DNA from: an uncultured Parabacteroides sp.
Lineage (GTDB): Bacteria; Bacteroidota; Bacteroidia; Bacteroidales; Tannerellaceae
Assembly: GCA_900770835.1 (NCBI GenBank)
Contig: CAAGLQ010000272.1
Coordinates: forward strand, 3,116-67,115
Length of the DNA stretch: 64,000 bases
Direction of reading: 5' to 3'
The notes under the pieces were generated by a model. That model was not told the DNA's origin. It made no database searches and saw only the letters and a list, made by a program, of their open reading frames with translations. The translations under genes were made by a program, and so were the position numbers. Every line of letters begins with the position of its first letter. Within the stretch, counting starts at the first letter, position 1. Of this stretch, positions 1 to 9,267 are shown in pieces.

Positions 1-904
1 TATCGCCTATTCGATACACCATAGGCAGAAAGGTATCAAGAATGCATTTGGTGTCCTTTATCCTTTTCAGCTGACCGGCGTGACATTCGGACATATACCC
101 GACCACAATAGGGAATAGGTCGTAGGACAAGTCAAACCCCACTTCGGACCGTCCTATCATAGCCATACCTCTCCGGGTATTAGCCACCCGTTTCGCTCTA
201 TCTTCCTGTGTGGTATATCCTACGGTGGATGGTTCTTTCTTTGTCGCAGCTAACAACCTTTCCACTTCTCGCATCTTAGCGGTATCCTTCGATTGTTTTC
301 TGTTCAATGCCGCTTGACTTAGGCAGGTTCTAATCTCAACCAAAAGCGGATTCTGTGACCGAATGACACCCCGCGCTATCCCCTGAGGGAGTTGATAATC
401 CATCCGCCATTCGCCAGATGCCTCGTCTAAGTATTGCTGGGCTGTCATATCGATAGTAAACAGAATGGCCCTGGCCAAATCCCGCTTGTTCTCAAGTCTA
501 TACTTCAGGCGATCTTTAGCCCGAAGAAAAAAGTGAGAAGTCAAAATTTGGACACCCGAAGGATTGGAATTGTAAGTCTGTCCATTTTCAAATAGGGGCG
601 CAAAAGCCCCATACGATCCGATGGTCTCATAATAGGCAAAAGCCAACAGCTTGATTAAAGGTTCACCCCCACAATACCACCCGCATAGGCACCCGATCCA
701 GTTGTTGCCATGCTTCGAGTGGTACTCCACCAAGTCACCCACAACATCCGCCTTGCAGGCAAGCACCTTTTGCTCCAACTTCTTTGTCAGCTGTTGCACC
801 TGACGATCACCGCCCATTGTCTTGAAAAACCAGTAGCAACACTTGTGATAGTCATCGGTGAACTCCTTCCACACCACCTCGTTCGATGAACTCAAATTCA
901 ACAT
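1..904 (-). CDS. Partial protein of unknown function, paralogue of the 18346-19317 product
   Basis: An open frame runs from an ATG at 904-902 to the left edge with no stop, so the C-terminus lies outside the window. About 301 residues are visible, starting MLNLSSSNEV. I recognise no known domain. The middle clearly resembles the protein encoded at 18346-19317: both carry an ETIGSxGAF segment, a TSHFF-R segment and an RGVI-S-xP-x3-EIRT segment at matching spacing, followed by Ala/Asn/Lys-rich sequence ending in KM. A perfect -7 box (TATCTTTG read on this strand) sits at 909-916, so transcription should begin at about the ATG and the mRNA may be leaderless. The stretch before the paralogous core has several Cys and Trp residues. 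The role is unknown; homology inside the window is the main evidence that this is a real gene. Confidence 0.8.
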   Translation of the reverse strand, partial: MLNLSSSNEVVWKEFTDDYHKCCYWFFKTMGGDRQVQQLTKKLEQKVLACKADVVGDLVEYHSKHGNNWIGCLCGWYCGGEPLIKLLAFAYYETIGSYGAFAPLFENGQTYNSNPSGVQILTSHFFLRAKDRLKYRLENKRDLARAILFTIDMTAQQYLDEASGEWRMDYQLPQGIARGVIRSQNPLLVEIRTCLSQAALNRKQSKDTAKMREVERLLAATKKEPSTVGYTTQEDRAKRVANTRRGMAMIGRSEVGFDLSYDLFPIVVGYMSECHAGQLKRIKDTKCILDTFLPMVYRIGD

Positions 905-908
905 AATC

Positions 909-916
909 CAAAGATA
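909..916 (-). promoter_or_regulatory. Bacteroidetes -7 box before the left-edge gene
   Basis: TATCTTTG on the minus strand matches TAnnTTTG exactly. It is only 4 bases from the predicted ATG, which implies a leaderless transcript or a start further downstream. Confidence 0.5.
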
Positions 917-937
917 TTAGATACACATTCCGATTAT

Positions 938-2461
938 TTAGTCCCTACTGTAAACAACGTAGTTGCTCACATGCACCACAACCCGATCTTTCGGGTTCAG
1001 GTGCTTAAAGGAGAGTTGGTGTTCGCCCTCTGGCAAATCATAGTTCCAATACAGATCGTTACTACGATCATGCTCGGCAGCAGGCAATCTCATGGTCTTT
1101 AGCAATTGACCATCCTTATAAACACCCACTTCTGCCATATACGCCGGATCCTCTGCCTTGACGGTTCCCATGACCACGATCCCACAACCCTCAAATCGGA
1201 TTTCACCAACCTGATCGATGGGACGATTATCCATTGGGATCTTCCGCATCGGATGCATACCCTCAAAGGACTTTTCGAATCGGGTAGGGGATACCTCTTG
1301 TTTAGTGATCGTTACCTGCTCGTTTTCCACCTTCCCGCCGTTCTGTTCGATCACTTGCAGCGCTTGGCGTAATCCCATCTCGTAGGTTTGGTTGAGTGTT
1401 ACATCGACATGCGCGAACTCCCGATCAGCTATCGCCGGCAAACAAGCTTTCCACTCATCCGGAATTCTCTCATAACCGATCATCGTACCCAAGATCCCCG
1501 CCGCAGACGCCGGATTGCAGTCCGAGTCCTGTCCACAGCGTGTGGCAATCTCTATCGTTTGCGTATAATCGCCCTTTCCATAGAGCAATCCCATCAGAAT
1601 GTAGGCACAATTGATTTTTGTATCGATATTGAATGGACTATCAATCCCATCCGGGCAATTCTCTGCCTTTGACCAGCTATCTTCGATTAACTGCCACGAC
1701 TTCTTCCAATCCGTAGGATTATCCTGGTAGGTGTCGATCACAAACTGCATGCAACGATGAAAATCACTCTGTGCTGGAATCGCTTTCAACCCTTCCGTCA
1801 CTACATACTGAATATCATCGGACACAAATGCCAATGCGTACATCGCCGCTACATACACACCACCATACCAACCATCGCCATAGCACATTAGATGGCCGAT
1901 GGCGTCGCTGTAATGCACGGCTGTGTTGGGCATACCCGGGCTCATCAAGCCCGCATAATCCGCCTCAATCTGAAAGTCCAGATCATCGCAATGCGGATTG
2001 TTCTTCCAGTATCCAGATTCCGTACCGGGCACCCCCTGCAGAATATTGTACCGAGCGCTTTGGTTGGCATGCCATAAGGGATAGCATGCATGGGCAAATG
2101 CCTGAGCAAAGGCATCAATCGGTGCGTCCAATCCCTTTTCTTCAAACACCTTCACAAAGGTTAGATCCATATACACATCATCATAGAGCCCCGGGAAGTT
2201 GTCAAAATAGTAGGTCGCACGTGTATCATCCCACACGATCTGACACGAATCGGGTATCATCTGGCCATTCCACCGAAACTCTGTTGGGCCACCATAGGTA
2301 CAGCCAATGACCTGTCCAGCCCAACCACCCTTGATCTTGTCCAGCAAGGTCGCTTTGCTCATGGTCACCTGCTCGGATTGTCCTGATGAGTTACAAGCCG
2401 CTAATCCCAGACCCAGTAATACTACAAGACACAAAACCCATTGATAATCTTTTCCTTTCAT
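938..2461 (-). CDS. ADP-ribosylglycohydrolase-family lipoprotein
   Basis: 507 residues. Residues 1-23 form a lipoprotein signal ending in LAAC, so the protein is probably anchored in the cell envelope. The body has the marks of the ADP-ribosylglycohydrolase (DraG/ARH) fold: an N-terminal KIKGGWAGQVIGCTYGG segment, an acidic DDVYMDLTF metal-ligand segment, and a late RCGQDSDCNPASAAGILG segment corresponding to the second metal site. Family members remove ADP-ribose from proteins or nucleic acids using Mg2+. Many secreted Bacteroidetes homologues have no known substrate, and that applies here. The last 110 residues look like an added beta-rich domain. A -7 box (TATCTTTG) lies at 2496-2503. The gene stands alone between the left-edge gene and the aat operon. 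Confidence 0.85.
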   Translation of the reverse strand: MKGKDYQWVLCLVVLLGLGLAACNSSGQSEQVTMSKATLLDKIKGGWAGQVIGCTYGGPTEFRWNGQMIPDSCQIVWDDTRATYYFDNFPGLYDDVYMDLTFVKVFEEKGLDAPIDAFAQAFAHACYPLWHANQSARYNILQGVPGTESGYWKNNPHCDDLDFQIEADYAGLMSPGMPNTAVHYSDAIGHLMCYGDGWYGGVYVAAMYALAFVSDDIQYVVTEGLKAIPAQSDFHRCMQFVIDTYQDNPTDWKKSWQLIEDSWSKAENCPDGIDSPFNIDTKINCAYILMGLLYGKGDYTQTIEIATRCGQDSDCNPASAAGILGTMIGYERIPDEWKACLPAIADREFAHVDVTLNQTYEMGLRQALQVIEQNGGKVENEQVTITKQEVSPTRFEKSFEGMHPMRKIPMDNRPIDQVGEIRFEGCGIVVMGTVKAEDPAYMAEVGVYKDGQLLKTMRLPAAEHDRSNDLYWNYDLPEGEHQLSFKHLNPKDRVVVHVSNYVVYSRD

Positions 2462-2495
2462 GGTACATACGTTTAGAGAGATAGATGTTATACGG

Positions 2496-2503
2496 CAAAG
2501 ATA
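2496..2503 (-). promoter_or_regulatory. -7 box for the ADP-ribosylglycohydrolase-like gene
   Basis: TATCTTTG on the minus strand lies 35 bases upstream of the ATG at 2461. No clear -33 TTTG is seen. Confidence 0.5.
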
Positions 2504-2735
2504 GCAATTTTGACCTAACAGAAGAGAGATCTGCCATCCAACTATCCAACTCAGACAATACTCAATGCTTGACCCTGTAGTATTACCTCATTGCGTACTC
2601 AGATTTATCATGTGTAAATTTTTATCCATTGAAATCTATAAAATCAGCTTCGAAAAATCGATTATCTGACCAGCGAAACAAAACACTTAACGAAACTTGA
2701 CAGGCTAAATGAACCAAAAGCAAAAACTGAAATTG

Positions 2736-3398
2736 CTACTCCTCTAACAACCGCATATATTCCTCATAAGAAATATGCCGTCCACCCATCGATTTGAGGT
2801 GTTCGGTTTCAAACTGGCAGTCAATGAACTTACCACCAATCCGAGCCATCCGTTGCGCCAAGGCGATCAACGCAATTTTCGAGGCGCTCGGTGCCAGTGA
2901 AAACATGCTTTCGCCGAAAAAAGCCTTTCGTTGAAACACGCCATAGAGACCCCCAACCAGTTGCCGGCTATCCCCATCGGTCTGCCATACCTCCACACTC
3001 ACCGCATAGCCCAGTTTATGAAGTTCCGTATAAGCCTTGATCATTGGCCCATCCAACCAAGCACCCTCTTCTTTATCCCTATCGTTGACTTTGGAGCAGC
3101 CTCGGATGACTGCTTCAAAGTCCTGATTGAACGAAACCTCGTAAACACCTTTATTTAATAACGAGCGCATGGAATGGCTGATATGTATCTCCTTCGGGAA
3201 GATCACAAAGCGATCCAGCGGACAGTACCAACAGGGCTCTGTTTCCAGATGCACGGGATACCATGGGAAATAGCCGATGCTGTAGGCGAATAAGAGCCGT
3301 TGAACGGACAGGTCACCACCTATAGCCACCCAACCATTCGGTTCTCCGTTATGCGGATCCGGGAACCACAATTCTTCATCTAATCGATAAATGGCCAT
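2736..3398 (-). CDS. aat: Leucyl/phenylalanyl-tRNA--protein transferase
   Basis: 220 residues, the normal size for Aat. This cytosolic enzyme moves Leu or Phe from aminoacyl-tRNA to proteins with N-terminal Arg or Lys, making an N-degron that ClpS passes to ClpAP. Diagnostic segments are WFPDPHNGEPNGWVAIGGDL near the N-terminus, the YSIGYFPWY loop, WYCPLDRFVI, and the C-terminal GGKFIDCQFETEHLKSMGG segment. Its start overlaps the end of clpA by 23 bases, so it is the last gene of a clpS-clpA-aat operon. That order puts the N-degron writer with its adaptor and unfoldase. Because clpA is interrupted in this sequence, the tagging enzyme may have no working unfoldase. Confidence 0.97.
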   Translation of the reverse strand: MAIYRLDEELWFPDPHNGEPNGWVAIGGDLSVQRLLFAYSIGYFPWYPVHLETEPCWYCPLDRFVIFPKEIHISHSMRSLLNKGVYEVSFNQDFEAVIRGCSKVNDRDKEEGAWLDGPMIKAYTELHKLGYAVSVEVWQTDGDSRQLVGGLYGVFQRKAFFGESMFSLAPSASKIALIALAQRMARIGGKFIDCQFETEHLKSMGGRHISYEEYMRLLEE

Positions 3399-4329
3399 CT
3401 GCTAAATCTATAGTTATCGTTCCACCCTGTTTCAATTTACCAAACAAAATCTCACGCATCAATAGCGGCTTCAGCTGTTGAGCGATGACACGATCCATCT
3501 CACGAGCACCATATTCGGTTGTAAAACCTTCAGTTAAGAGATGCGCATGCGCTGGCTCAGTAAGTATGAGATCAACCCCTTTCTTCTTCAAAAGCACATC
3601 CAACTCACCCAATTTCTTATCCAAGATGCAAGCGGCCATGGAACAATCCATATCGTGGAACACCACAGTCCCGGAGAGTCGATTCAGAAACTCCGGCTTA
3701 AATGTGCGTTTAACCTGTTTCATCATAGTCTCACCCCGACTCACGGTGCTATTGAACCCAACCGGAGCTTTTGAGGCATATTGAGCCCCCGCATTCGAGG
3801 TCATGATCAGGATTACATGCCGAAAATCCGCTTTTCGGCCCTTGTTATCCGTCAGGCTCGCATAGTCCATCACCTGAAGCAGGATGTTGTAAATATCCGA
3901 ATGTGCTTTCTCCACCTCGTCTAGCAAAAGCACACAATTAGGCGACTTACGAATCGCATCCGTCAAGAGACCACCGTCATCATACCCCACATACCCGGCC
4001 GGAGAACCGATCAACTTAGAAACCGCATGTTTCTCGGTGTACTCAGTCATGTCAAAACGAACCAAATCAATGCCCAACTCTTTGGCCAGTACCTTAGCCA
4101 CCTCCGTCTTGCCTACACCTGTAGGACCCACAAATAGGAGAGAGGCTAATGGTTTGTTGTCATCCAACAGCCCCGCGCTGGACAGTTGCACCGCCTCTAC
4201 CACGCTACGGATCGCCTCGTCCTGTCCAAATATCTGAGATAACATCCGATCCGAGAGGTTATATAACCGATCATAGTCGGACTCTTCGGCCACCGACAGT
4301 GAATCCACCTTGCAGATCTTTGAAAGCAC
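3376..4329 (-). CDS. clpA: ClpA C-terminal part (D2 AAA+ module), downstream of an internal amber codon
   Basis: This is the second half of ClpA, in the same frame as the 4342-5580 part and separated from it only by a TAG at 4344-4342. It carries the D2 AAA+ ATPase: Walker A GPTGVGKTEVAK, the MTEYTEKHAVSKLIGSPAGYVGY segment common in ClpA/B D2 modules, Walker B CVLLLDEVEKAH, sensor TSNAGAQ, then the C-terminal small domain with TEYGARE. The listed start is a GTG inside EIAEVL, a segment that belongs to the intact protein, so separate initiation here is unlikely to be native. With readthrough the whole protein would be about 735 residues, close to the E. coli ClpA length of 758. Confidence 0.9.
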   Translation of the reverse strand: MLSKICKVDSLSVAEESDYDRLYNLSDRMLSQIFGQDEAIRSVVEAVQLSSAGLLDDNKPLASLLFVGPTGVGKTEVAKVLAKELGIDLVRFDMTEYTEKHAVSKLIGSPAGYVGYDDGGLLTDAIRKSPNCVLLLDEVEKAHSDIYNILLQVMDYASLTDNKGRKADFRHVILIMTSNAGAQYASKAPVGFNSTVSRGETMMKQVKRTFKPEFLNRLSGTVVFHDMDCSMAACILDKKLGELDVLLKKKGVDLILTEPAHAHLLTEGFTTEYGAREMDRVIAQQLKPLLMREILFGKLKQGGTITIDLADGHLSIR

Positions 4330-4341
4330 TTCAGCGATCTC

Positions 4342-5580
4342 CTACTTGCCAACAGGCCCATTCGCACCAGACAGTTCCGTGGCTGCGCCCGCCTCGTCAA
4401 TCAGATCGACCGCCTTATCCGGCAGGAACCGTCCGGTGATATGCTTCGCACTGGCCTCCACCGCAAAGTCAATCGCTTCGTCGGTATATGTAACCCCGTG
4501 ATAGGCCTCATACAGCGACTTCAATTGCCTCATGATATGCTTTGCCTCCCCAATGGAAGGCTCTGCGATATCAATCTGTTGGAAGCGTCGAAGCAGGCCC
4601 TGTGATTTAGCGAAATGATGATTATACTCCCCATAGGTAGTGGAGCCGATGAAACGCACATGCCCCGATTCCAAATAAGGCTTTAGCATATTGGAAGCAT
4701 CTAGCGCATCCCCACCGGTTGAACCAGCCCCAACCAGGGTATGGATCTCATCGAAATAGACAATGTTGTTATCACCCTCACGTGCAATACCCTCCATTAC
4801 CGATTTGATCCGTTTCTCAAAATCCCCACGGTATTGGGTACCAGCAACCAGCGTACCCATATCCACCTGATAAACCCGGCTGCCCATCAATCGTTTCGGA
4901 ACACGCTCTTCCTCGATCAGACGAACCAAGCCCCAAACGAGCGCCGTCTTACCGACACCCGGTTCACCCACATGAAGTGGATTATTCTTATCTCTGCGGC
5001 ACAACACCTGAATCGTTCGTTCCAACTCAGCCTCCCGGCCAATTAATGGGTTATGGTGCACATAGTGATCGTTCATGCAAGTCACAAACTCTTTCCACTT
5101 GGCATTCTCTTGGTTGCCCCTGTTGTTTGCCTCAGGACTATCCCCAGACCCATCTAATACACTGAGCAGTTGACTCATAAATTCTCCAGGATTATCCCCT
5201 ATAGCGTCACTCAGCAAATAGTTAGCCCACGACTCTTTCAGTTCAAAAAGCCCGTAGATCAGGTGTGTGATATCGACAAGCTGAGTCTTAGGGTCATCCA
5301 CCTGCTCGCCAGCAAACCTAAGCATCTTGGAAAATTGTGCCGAGACCTCGGGCGTATAGTCGATGCCATCCGGCACACGCTCTTGGTCTTTCAGGAATTG
5401 ATCGACCTTATAATAAAGGATCCTCGGATCAGAGAACCAGCCAATCGCTTCGCAAAACGAATGATCGCCACACAGGGCCTCTAACAAATGCTCGGGAAGA
5501 ATGAATTGGTGACGACGCTCCGTACAACAGACAGCTGTCTTATCCAATAGCTTATTCAGTCGTGTAGTTCTTTTCCCCAT
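4342..5580 (-). CDS. clpA: ClpA N-terminal part, ending at an in-frame TAG
   Basis: 412 residues covering the Clp N-domain (about 1-145) and the D1 AAA+ module, with Walker A GEPGVGKT at 205-212 and Walker B NNIVYFDEIHTLVGAG. ClpA is the hexameric unfoldase that feeds ClpP and receives N-degron substrates from ClpS. Translation stops in the middle of the protein at NGPVGK-TAG, and EIAEVL continues in the same frame. CAG, AAG or GAG to TAG is a one-base change, so this is a nonsense mutation, a sequencing error or, less likely, a suppressed codon. TAG ends other genes here (for example at 12192 and 18315), so it is not reassigned. The gene starts 2 bases after clpS. Confidence 0.92.
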   Translation of the reverse strand: MGKRTTRLNKLLDKTAVCCTERRHQFILPEHLLEALCGDHSFCEAIGWFSDPRILYYKVDQFLKDQERVPDGIDYTPEVSAQFSKMLRFAGEQVDDPKTQLVDITHLIYGLFELKESWANYLLSDAIGDNPGEFMSQLLSVLDGSGDSPEANNRGNQENAKWKEFVTCMNDHYVHHNPLIGREAELERTIQVLCRRDKNNPLHVGEPGVGKTALVWGLVRLIEEERVPKRLMGSRVYQVDMGTLVAGTQYRGDFEKRIKSVMEGIAREGDNNIVYFDEIHTLVGAGSTGGDALDASNMLKPYLESGHVRFIGSTTYGEYNHHFAKSQGLLRRFQQIDIAEPSIGEAKHIMRQLKSLYEAYHGVTYTDEAIDFAVEASAKHITGRFLPDKAVDLIDEAGAATELSGANGPVGK

Positions 5581-5582
5581 AG

Positions 5583-5885
5583 TTATTCAGGTTGAACAGA
5601 TAGACGCAAAGGATAACCGTCCGCACGGGCAATGCGGATCGCCATTTCTGCTTTAGATACCGCAATGTCATAGGTATAGTTACCCACTATGGCCTTATCG
5701 CAATGGTGGACTTGTAGCATAAGGCTATTTGCCTTTTCTTCGTCGTAAAAGAATACCTGCTTGAGTATCATAACGACGCAATCCATGGAAGTGAAATCAT
5801 CGTTATGAATAATGACATTATATTTACCCGGCTCCCGCAATCTCGTACGCTGTTTTTCTTTCGTGACTTGTTGTGACTGTTCCAT
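5583..5885 (-). CDS. clpS: ATP-dependent Clp protease adaptor ClpS
   Basis: 100 residues, normal length. ClpS binds N-degron side chains and delivers those proteins to ClpA. The family core is visible: YNVIIHNDDFTSMDCVV (HNDD variant of the LLNDDYTPMD segment), then MLQVHHCDKAIVGNYTYDIA, in which the VH segment helps form the N-degron pocket, then a terminal strand. It is first in the clpS-clpA-aat operon. A -7 box (TACTTTTG) lies at 5916-5923. Confidence 0.96.
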   Translation of the reverse strand: MEQSQQVTKEKQRTRLREPGKYNVIIHNDDFTSMDCVVMILKQVFFYDEEKANSLMLQVHHCDKAIVGNYTYDIAVSKAEMAIRIARADGYPLRLSVQPE

Positions 5886-5915
5886 TTAGCTCTATTTCGT
5901 TAGTTATTCTTGATT

Positions 5916-5923
5916 CAAAAGTA
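5916..5923 (-). promoter_or_regulatory. -7 box of the clpS-clpA-aat operon
   Basis: TACTTTTG on the minus strand fits TAnnTTTG, 30 bases upstream of the clpS ATG. Confidence 0.5.
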
Positions 5924-6014
5924 CAATAATTATCCAACCTATCTGACAATCGTTGCGAAAAAGAATAGGCATAACGAGAAAACTAGCCGAGACGCAATCG
6001 GATAACCATACAAT

Positions 6015-6058
6015 GAGCCTTACAGAATGCTATCTCCAAAAGAGGCTCCGTAAGGCTC
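6015..6058 (-). terminator. Hairpin after the phosphoesterase gene
   Basis: Perfect 9-base arms GAGCCTTAC / GTAAGGCTC enclose a smaller internal hairpin, immediately after the stop of the gene ending at 6068. There is no strong U-run, so the terminator role is likely but not certain. Confidence 0.5.
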
Positions 6059-6067
6059 AAAGAAAGC

Positions 6068-7144
6068 TTATTCGAAAACCACATCAAACTGATCACAGGC
6101 ACCTGTGCGATGCGCCAAATGCTTCGTCGCCGCCGAGATGCCAAACAGCGGAGAATAGGTCCTCACCTTGAGCGTCTTGCCATCCGGCATGAACTCTAAG
6201 ATACGCAACCAGCCATCACCGCCATTGCCTTCCCAGCCACCACCGAGCACCTGCACGTTGAACATCATCTGATGCACCGTTTTCCCGGCACTGTTCTTAT
6301 CGGAGCGAAAGGCCACCGAATCCTCAAAATCACCCGGCACACCCGTATGGCCACAAATCACCAAACGAATGTTTTTCGAGGGCTCCACCAACTTCTCCCA
6401 GATGTCAACCCCATAATTGGCCGGAGAGATCTTATACTTCTCATTCGCCGTACGCTCGGCCGTACGCTGACGCAAGAAGGAGTGAGTCATGAAGATCACC
6501 TTCGCCTCGGCATACTCCGGCTTGGCCGCTAAATCCTTCGCCCATGCCAACACCTCATCCCGTGGAGCGAACTCCGAGGTAATGACCAGAAGCTTTCCCC
6601 AATGCGGATCCTCGAAGGCAAAAGCGGCGTTCTCCAACGAAGCCACTCCCTCCCGATTCGGAAAGTCACTCACCACGCAATCATACCATGCCGGGTTGCG
6701 CTCGAAGGGGAAATACTCCGGGAAATGGGTCTTCCCGTTCTCCGAAGCCCGATAGCCATACTCGTGATTACCCGCCGAAATGATATAAGGCACCTTCCCA
6801 TCCAACCGCTCAAACGAACGGGAAACCGCTTGCCACATCTCCCTACTGGTTTGGTTCAACATCTTACGGTTACGCACGATGTTCTCGTTTTGCTCCACCA
6901 AGTCGCCCGTGCAAAGCACCGCCTTGATATGCAGCTGATCGATATTATCAGCAATCCAAGCCGTGCAAAGATCAAACAGTGGTTGATTGATATCATACTT
7001 AATATACCCTTGGGGATCCCCCAAAAGAATCATTGAAAACGATTGCTCATCCGCCAATTGCTGGCGATCCGCCCGATGTTGCCCCATCGTTACAAAGCTC
7101 ATGCACAAAAGGCAGAGCCCCACTAATAAATCTTTTCTTTTCAT
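6068..7144 (-). CDS. Secreted calcineurin-like metallophosphoesterase
   Basis: 358 residues. Residues 1-21 are a signal peptide ending about VTMGQ, so the enzyme is exported. The metal-binding motifs of the calcineurin-like phosphoesterase fold appear in order: ILLGDPQG (usually GDxH; His is replaced by Gln-Gly here), CTGDLVEQ, SAGNHEYGY (GNHE), MTHSF and ICGHTG (GHxG-like). Such proteins hydrolyse phosphomonoesters or diesters using two metal ions; the substrate is not predictable. It lies just downstream of, and in the same direction as, the GH51 gene (46-base gap), so the two may be co-transcribed. Confidence 0.87.
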   Translation of the reverse strand: MKRKDLLVGLCLLCMSFVTMGQHRADRQQLADEQSFSMILLGDPQGYIKYDINQPLFDLCTAWIADNIDQLHIKAVLCTGDLVEQNENIVRNRKMLNQTSREMWQAVSRSFERLDGKVPYIISAGNHEYGYRASENGKTHFPEYFPFERNPAWYDCVVSDFPNREGVASLENAAFAFEDPHWGKLLVITSEFAPRDEVLAWAKDLAAKPEYAEAKVIFMTHSFLRQRTAERTANEKYKISPANYGVDIWEKLVEPSKNIRLVICGHTGVPGDFEDSVAFRSDKNSAGKTVHQMMFNVQVLGGGWEGNGGDGWLRILEFMPDGKTLKVRTYSPLFGISAATKHLAHRTGACDQFDVVFE

Positions 7145-7190
7145 GATACTATCTCCTCTATGGATAACAAATTTCTATTCAAAACAATAA

Positions 7191-8747
7191 TCACTTATGC
7201 AAGGTCAGCGTTATGATGCTATTCTTGGGAAGGGTGACTTTCATCACACCCTGCTTGATTTTCACCTCTCCAAAAGGTGCCTCCTTGACCTTATTGGGTT
7301 GATCAAAGGTGTTGAGATCCTCAATGCGTGAGGAGGTGAGAATCACACCGGTTGCACGTTGAGCATCGATCCCCTTCAAGTTGACAGTCACGGTTTGTTC
7401 CTTGTCGATGGAAACATTGGTGAGCGAGAGATGTATCAGCCCCTGTTGATCCTTGGAGGCGGTGGCACTTAACATGGGAACCTTCCCCTCAAAGTGTCGA
7501 TTGGCACCCTGCATCTCCATCTCTTCGCAATCGATGTCCACAGGTAGGTAGGTGGCATCTTGATGCACGCTGTATTGTTTGAAGACGTAGTAAGTGGGTG
7601 TCAGAACCATCCGATCCTCCTTGGTTAGGATCATGGACTGTAATACATTGACGATCTGTGCGATGTTGGCCATCTTTAGTCGCTTGGTGTATCGATGAAA
7701 GATGTCGAACGAAGTAGAAGCAACTATGGCATCTCGCATGGAGTTCTGCTGGAACAGATGCCCATGGATGGTGCCCGGTTCTTCGTCCCACCAAGTGCCC
7801 CATTCATCGAGCAGTAGGGCTACACGCCCCTCAGGATCATGCTCATCCATAATAGCGATATGCTTCTTCAATACATCCTCGATCTCTCGGCATTTGCCAA
7901 TTGTCCAATAATACTGATCACGGGTGAATTGGGTGGCAGATCCTTTGGAGCCATCCCAACCAGGCACGGTGTAGTAGTGCAGGGAAAGCCCTGCCATGTT
8001 ACCTCCACCCCGTTGCATCAGCACCTCCGTCCAGTTATAGTCGTAGTCACTGGCGCCACTGGCGATCTTGAAGAGTTGGTGTCCATCGTAGTTCCGGCAA
8101 TAGGTGCTATACCGACGGAAAAGGTCCGAATAATATTCCGGACGCATCGAGCCGCCGCAACCCCAGGATTCGTTGCCTACGCCCAGGAATTTCAGGTTCC
8201 ACGAGTGCTCTCGTCCGTTCTTCCGACGCAAGTTAGCCATGGGTGAGTCGCTGTCGGAAGTGATGTATTCCACCCACTTGGCCAATTCCTCCACCGTGCC
8301 GCTACCCACGTTGCCACTGAGATAAGGCTCGCATCCCAATAGTTCACAGAGGTTGAAGAACTCGTGTGTACCGAACGAGTTATCTTCTACGGTACCACCC
8401 CAATTGTTGTTCACCATTTTGGGCCGCTGCTCTTTGGGACCAATGCCATCCATCCAGTGGTATTCATCGGCGAAGCAGCCACCCGGCCAACGCAGTACCG
8501 GTATTTTCAGAGCTTTCAGTGCGCCCAGCACATCGGATCGATAACCATCTTGGTTAGGAATTTTTGAATCTTTCCCTACCCATAAGCCACCATAAATGCA
8601 GGAACCCAGATGCTCCGCAAATTGTCCATAAATCTCTTGGGGAATGATTTCCCCCGGTTGATCGCCATGCAGTGTCACGGTTTGTGCCCAGATAGGCACT
8701 GATACCACCACGCATAGAGCCAAGCCCCAAATTTTCTGAAGTCTCAT
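7191..8747 (-). CDS. Secreted alpha-L-arabinofuranosidase, GH51
   Basis: 518 residues with a signal peptide (1-21, ending IWAQ). The sequence matches GH51 from start to end: GQFAEHLG near the N-terminus, [15 protein letters not shown], the acid/base glutamate in GVGNESWG (Glu193), the nucleophile in [10 protein letters not shown] (Glu315), and a C-terminal beta-sandwich. The enzyme releases terminal alpha-L-arabinofuranose from arabinan, arabinoxylan or arabinogalactan by a retaining mechanism. No SusC/SusD pair is next to it, so it is not in a classic polysaccharide utilisation locus inside this window. Confidence 0.94.
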   Translation of the reverse strand: MRLQKIWGLALCVVVSVPIWAQTVTLHGDQPGEIIPQEIYGQFAEHLGSCIYGGLWVGKDSKIPNQDGYRSDVLGALKALKIPVLRWPGGCFADEYHWMDGIGPKEQRPKMVNNNWGGTVEDNSFGTHEFFNLCELLGCEPYLSGNVGSGTVEELAKWVEYITSDSDSPMANLRRKNGREHSWNLKFLGVGNESWGCGGSMRPEYYSDLFRRYSTYCRNYDGHQLFKIASGASDYDYNWTEVLMQRGGGNMAGLSLHYYTVPGWDGSKGSATQFTRDQYYWTIGKCREIEDVLKKHIAIMDEHDPEGRVALLLDEWGTWWDEEPGTIHGHLFQQNSMRDAIVASTSFDIFHRYTKRLKMANIAQIVNVLQSMILTKEDRMVLTPTYYVFKQYSVHQDATYLPVDIDCEEMEMQGANRHFEGKVPMLSATASKDQQGLIHLSLTNVSIDKEQTVTVNLKGIDAQRATGVILTSSRIEDLNTFDQPNKVKEAPFGEVKIKQGVMKVTLPKNSIITLTLHK

Positions 8748-9267
8748 TGTACGTGTGTTTGAAGTATTTATTTGAACCTATTGTAAGTTATGCAACAGCA
8801 TACAAATTTACAAGAATTCACGATAATGACATTCCTTAGCTAACAAATAATGGATGTCCGAACAAAAAAGAATTGTGCTTTTGCTCAACTGGTGCGATTC
8901 CAAAAAGCGCAATTCAACTTTATCAAGCTGTTCGTGATACACTGAAGACAACTAATTCGCCATAGCTCTGATAATGGCTGGTACCATTATATGTCCAATT
9001 TGCCTTTGGATCTTTATCCCGTTTTGCATACAATTCATGAAGGACGAAAGTCAATCGACTGTATTAGTAGGAAGAAGAATAGAAATTCTCAAAGGCCCAA
9101 ACATACAATTCAAATACGCAAGAAATAGGAAAAAAAATCCCAACAAAGCGAGGAAAAGTTCCTAAATAGAAGGAATTCTTCCTAATTGAACATCCAACTT
9201 TCCTAATACTTGCTCAACTTATGCTGCCTATTTACCTTCGCCGAACAAACAACAAAATACAATAGTT
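8748..9267. other. Intergenic region between divergent genes
   Basis: About 520 bases between the GH51 gene and the unknown gene at 9268. A minus-strand -7 box (TAAATTTG) sits at 8803-8810 for GH51, and a plus-strand promoter candidate at 9210-9240. The central part is AT-rich and I see no convincing gene or RNA in it. Confidence 0.5.
9210..9240 (+). promoter_or_regulatory. Candidate promoter of the 9268 gene
   Basis: TTG at 9210-9212, a 20-base spacer, then TACCTTCG at 9233-9240, one mismatch from TAnnTTTG. Confidence 0.4.

Noticed and set aside
4342..4344. Reassigned TAG codon or programmed readthrough in clpA
   Set aside because: Other genes in the window end in TAG, and no readthrough signal is visible; kept as mutation or error.
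8974..9165. Plus-strand frame of 63 codons upstream of the 9268 gene
   Set aside because: Atypical composition and located in a divergent promoter region.
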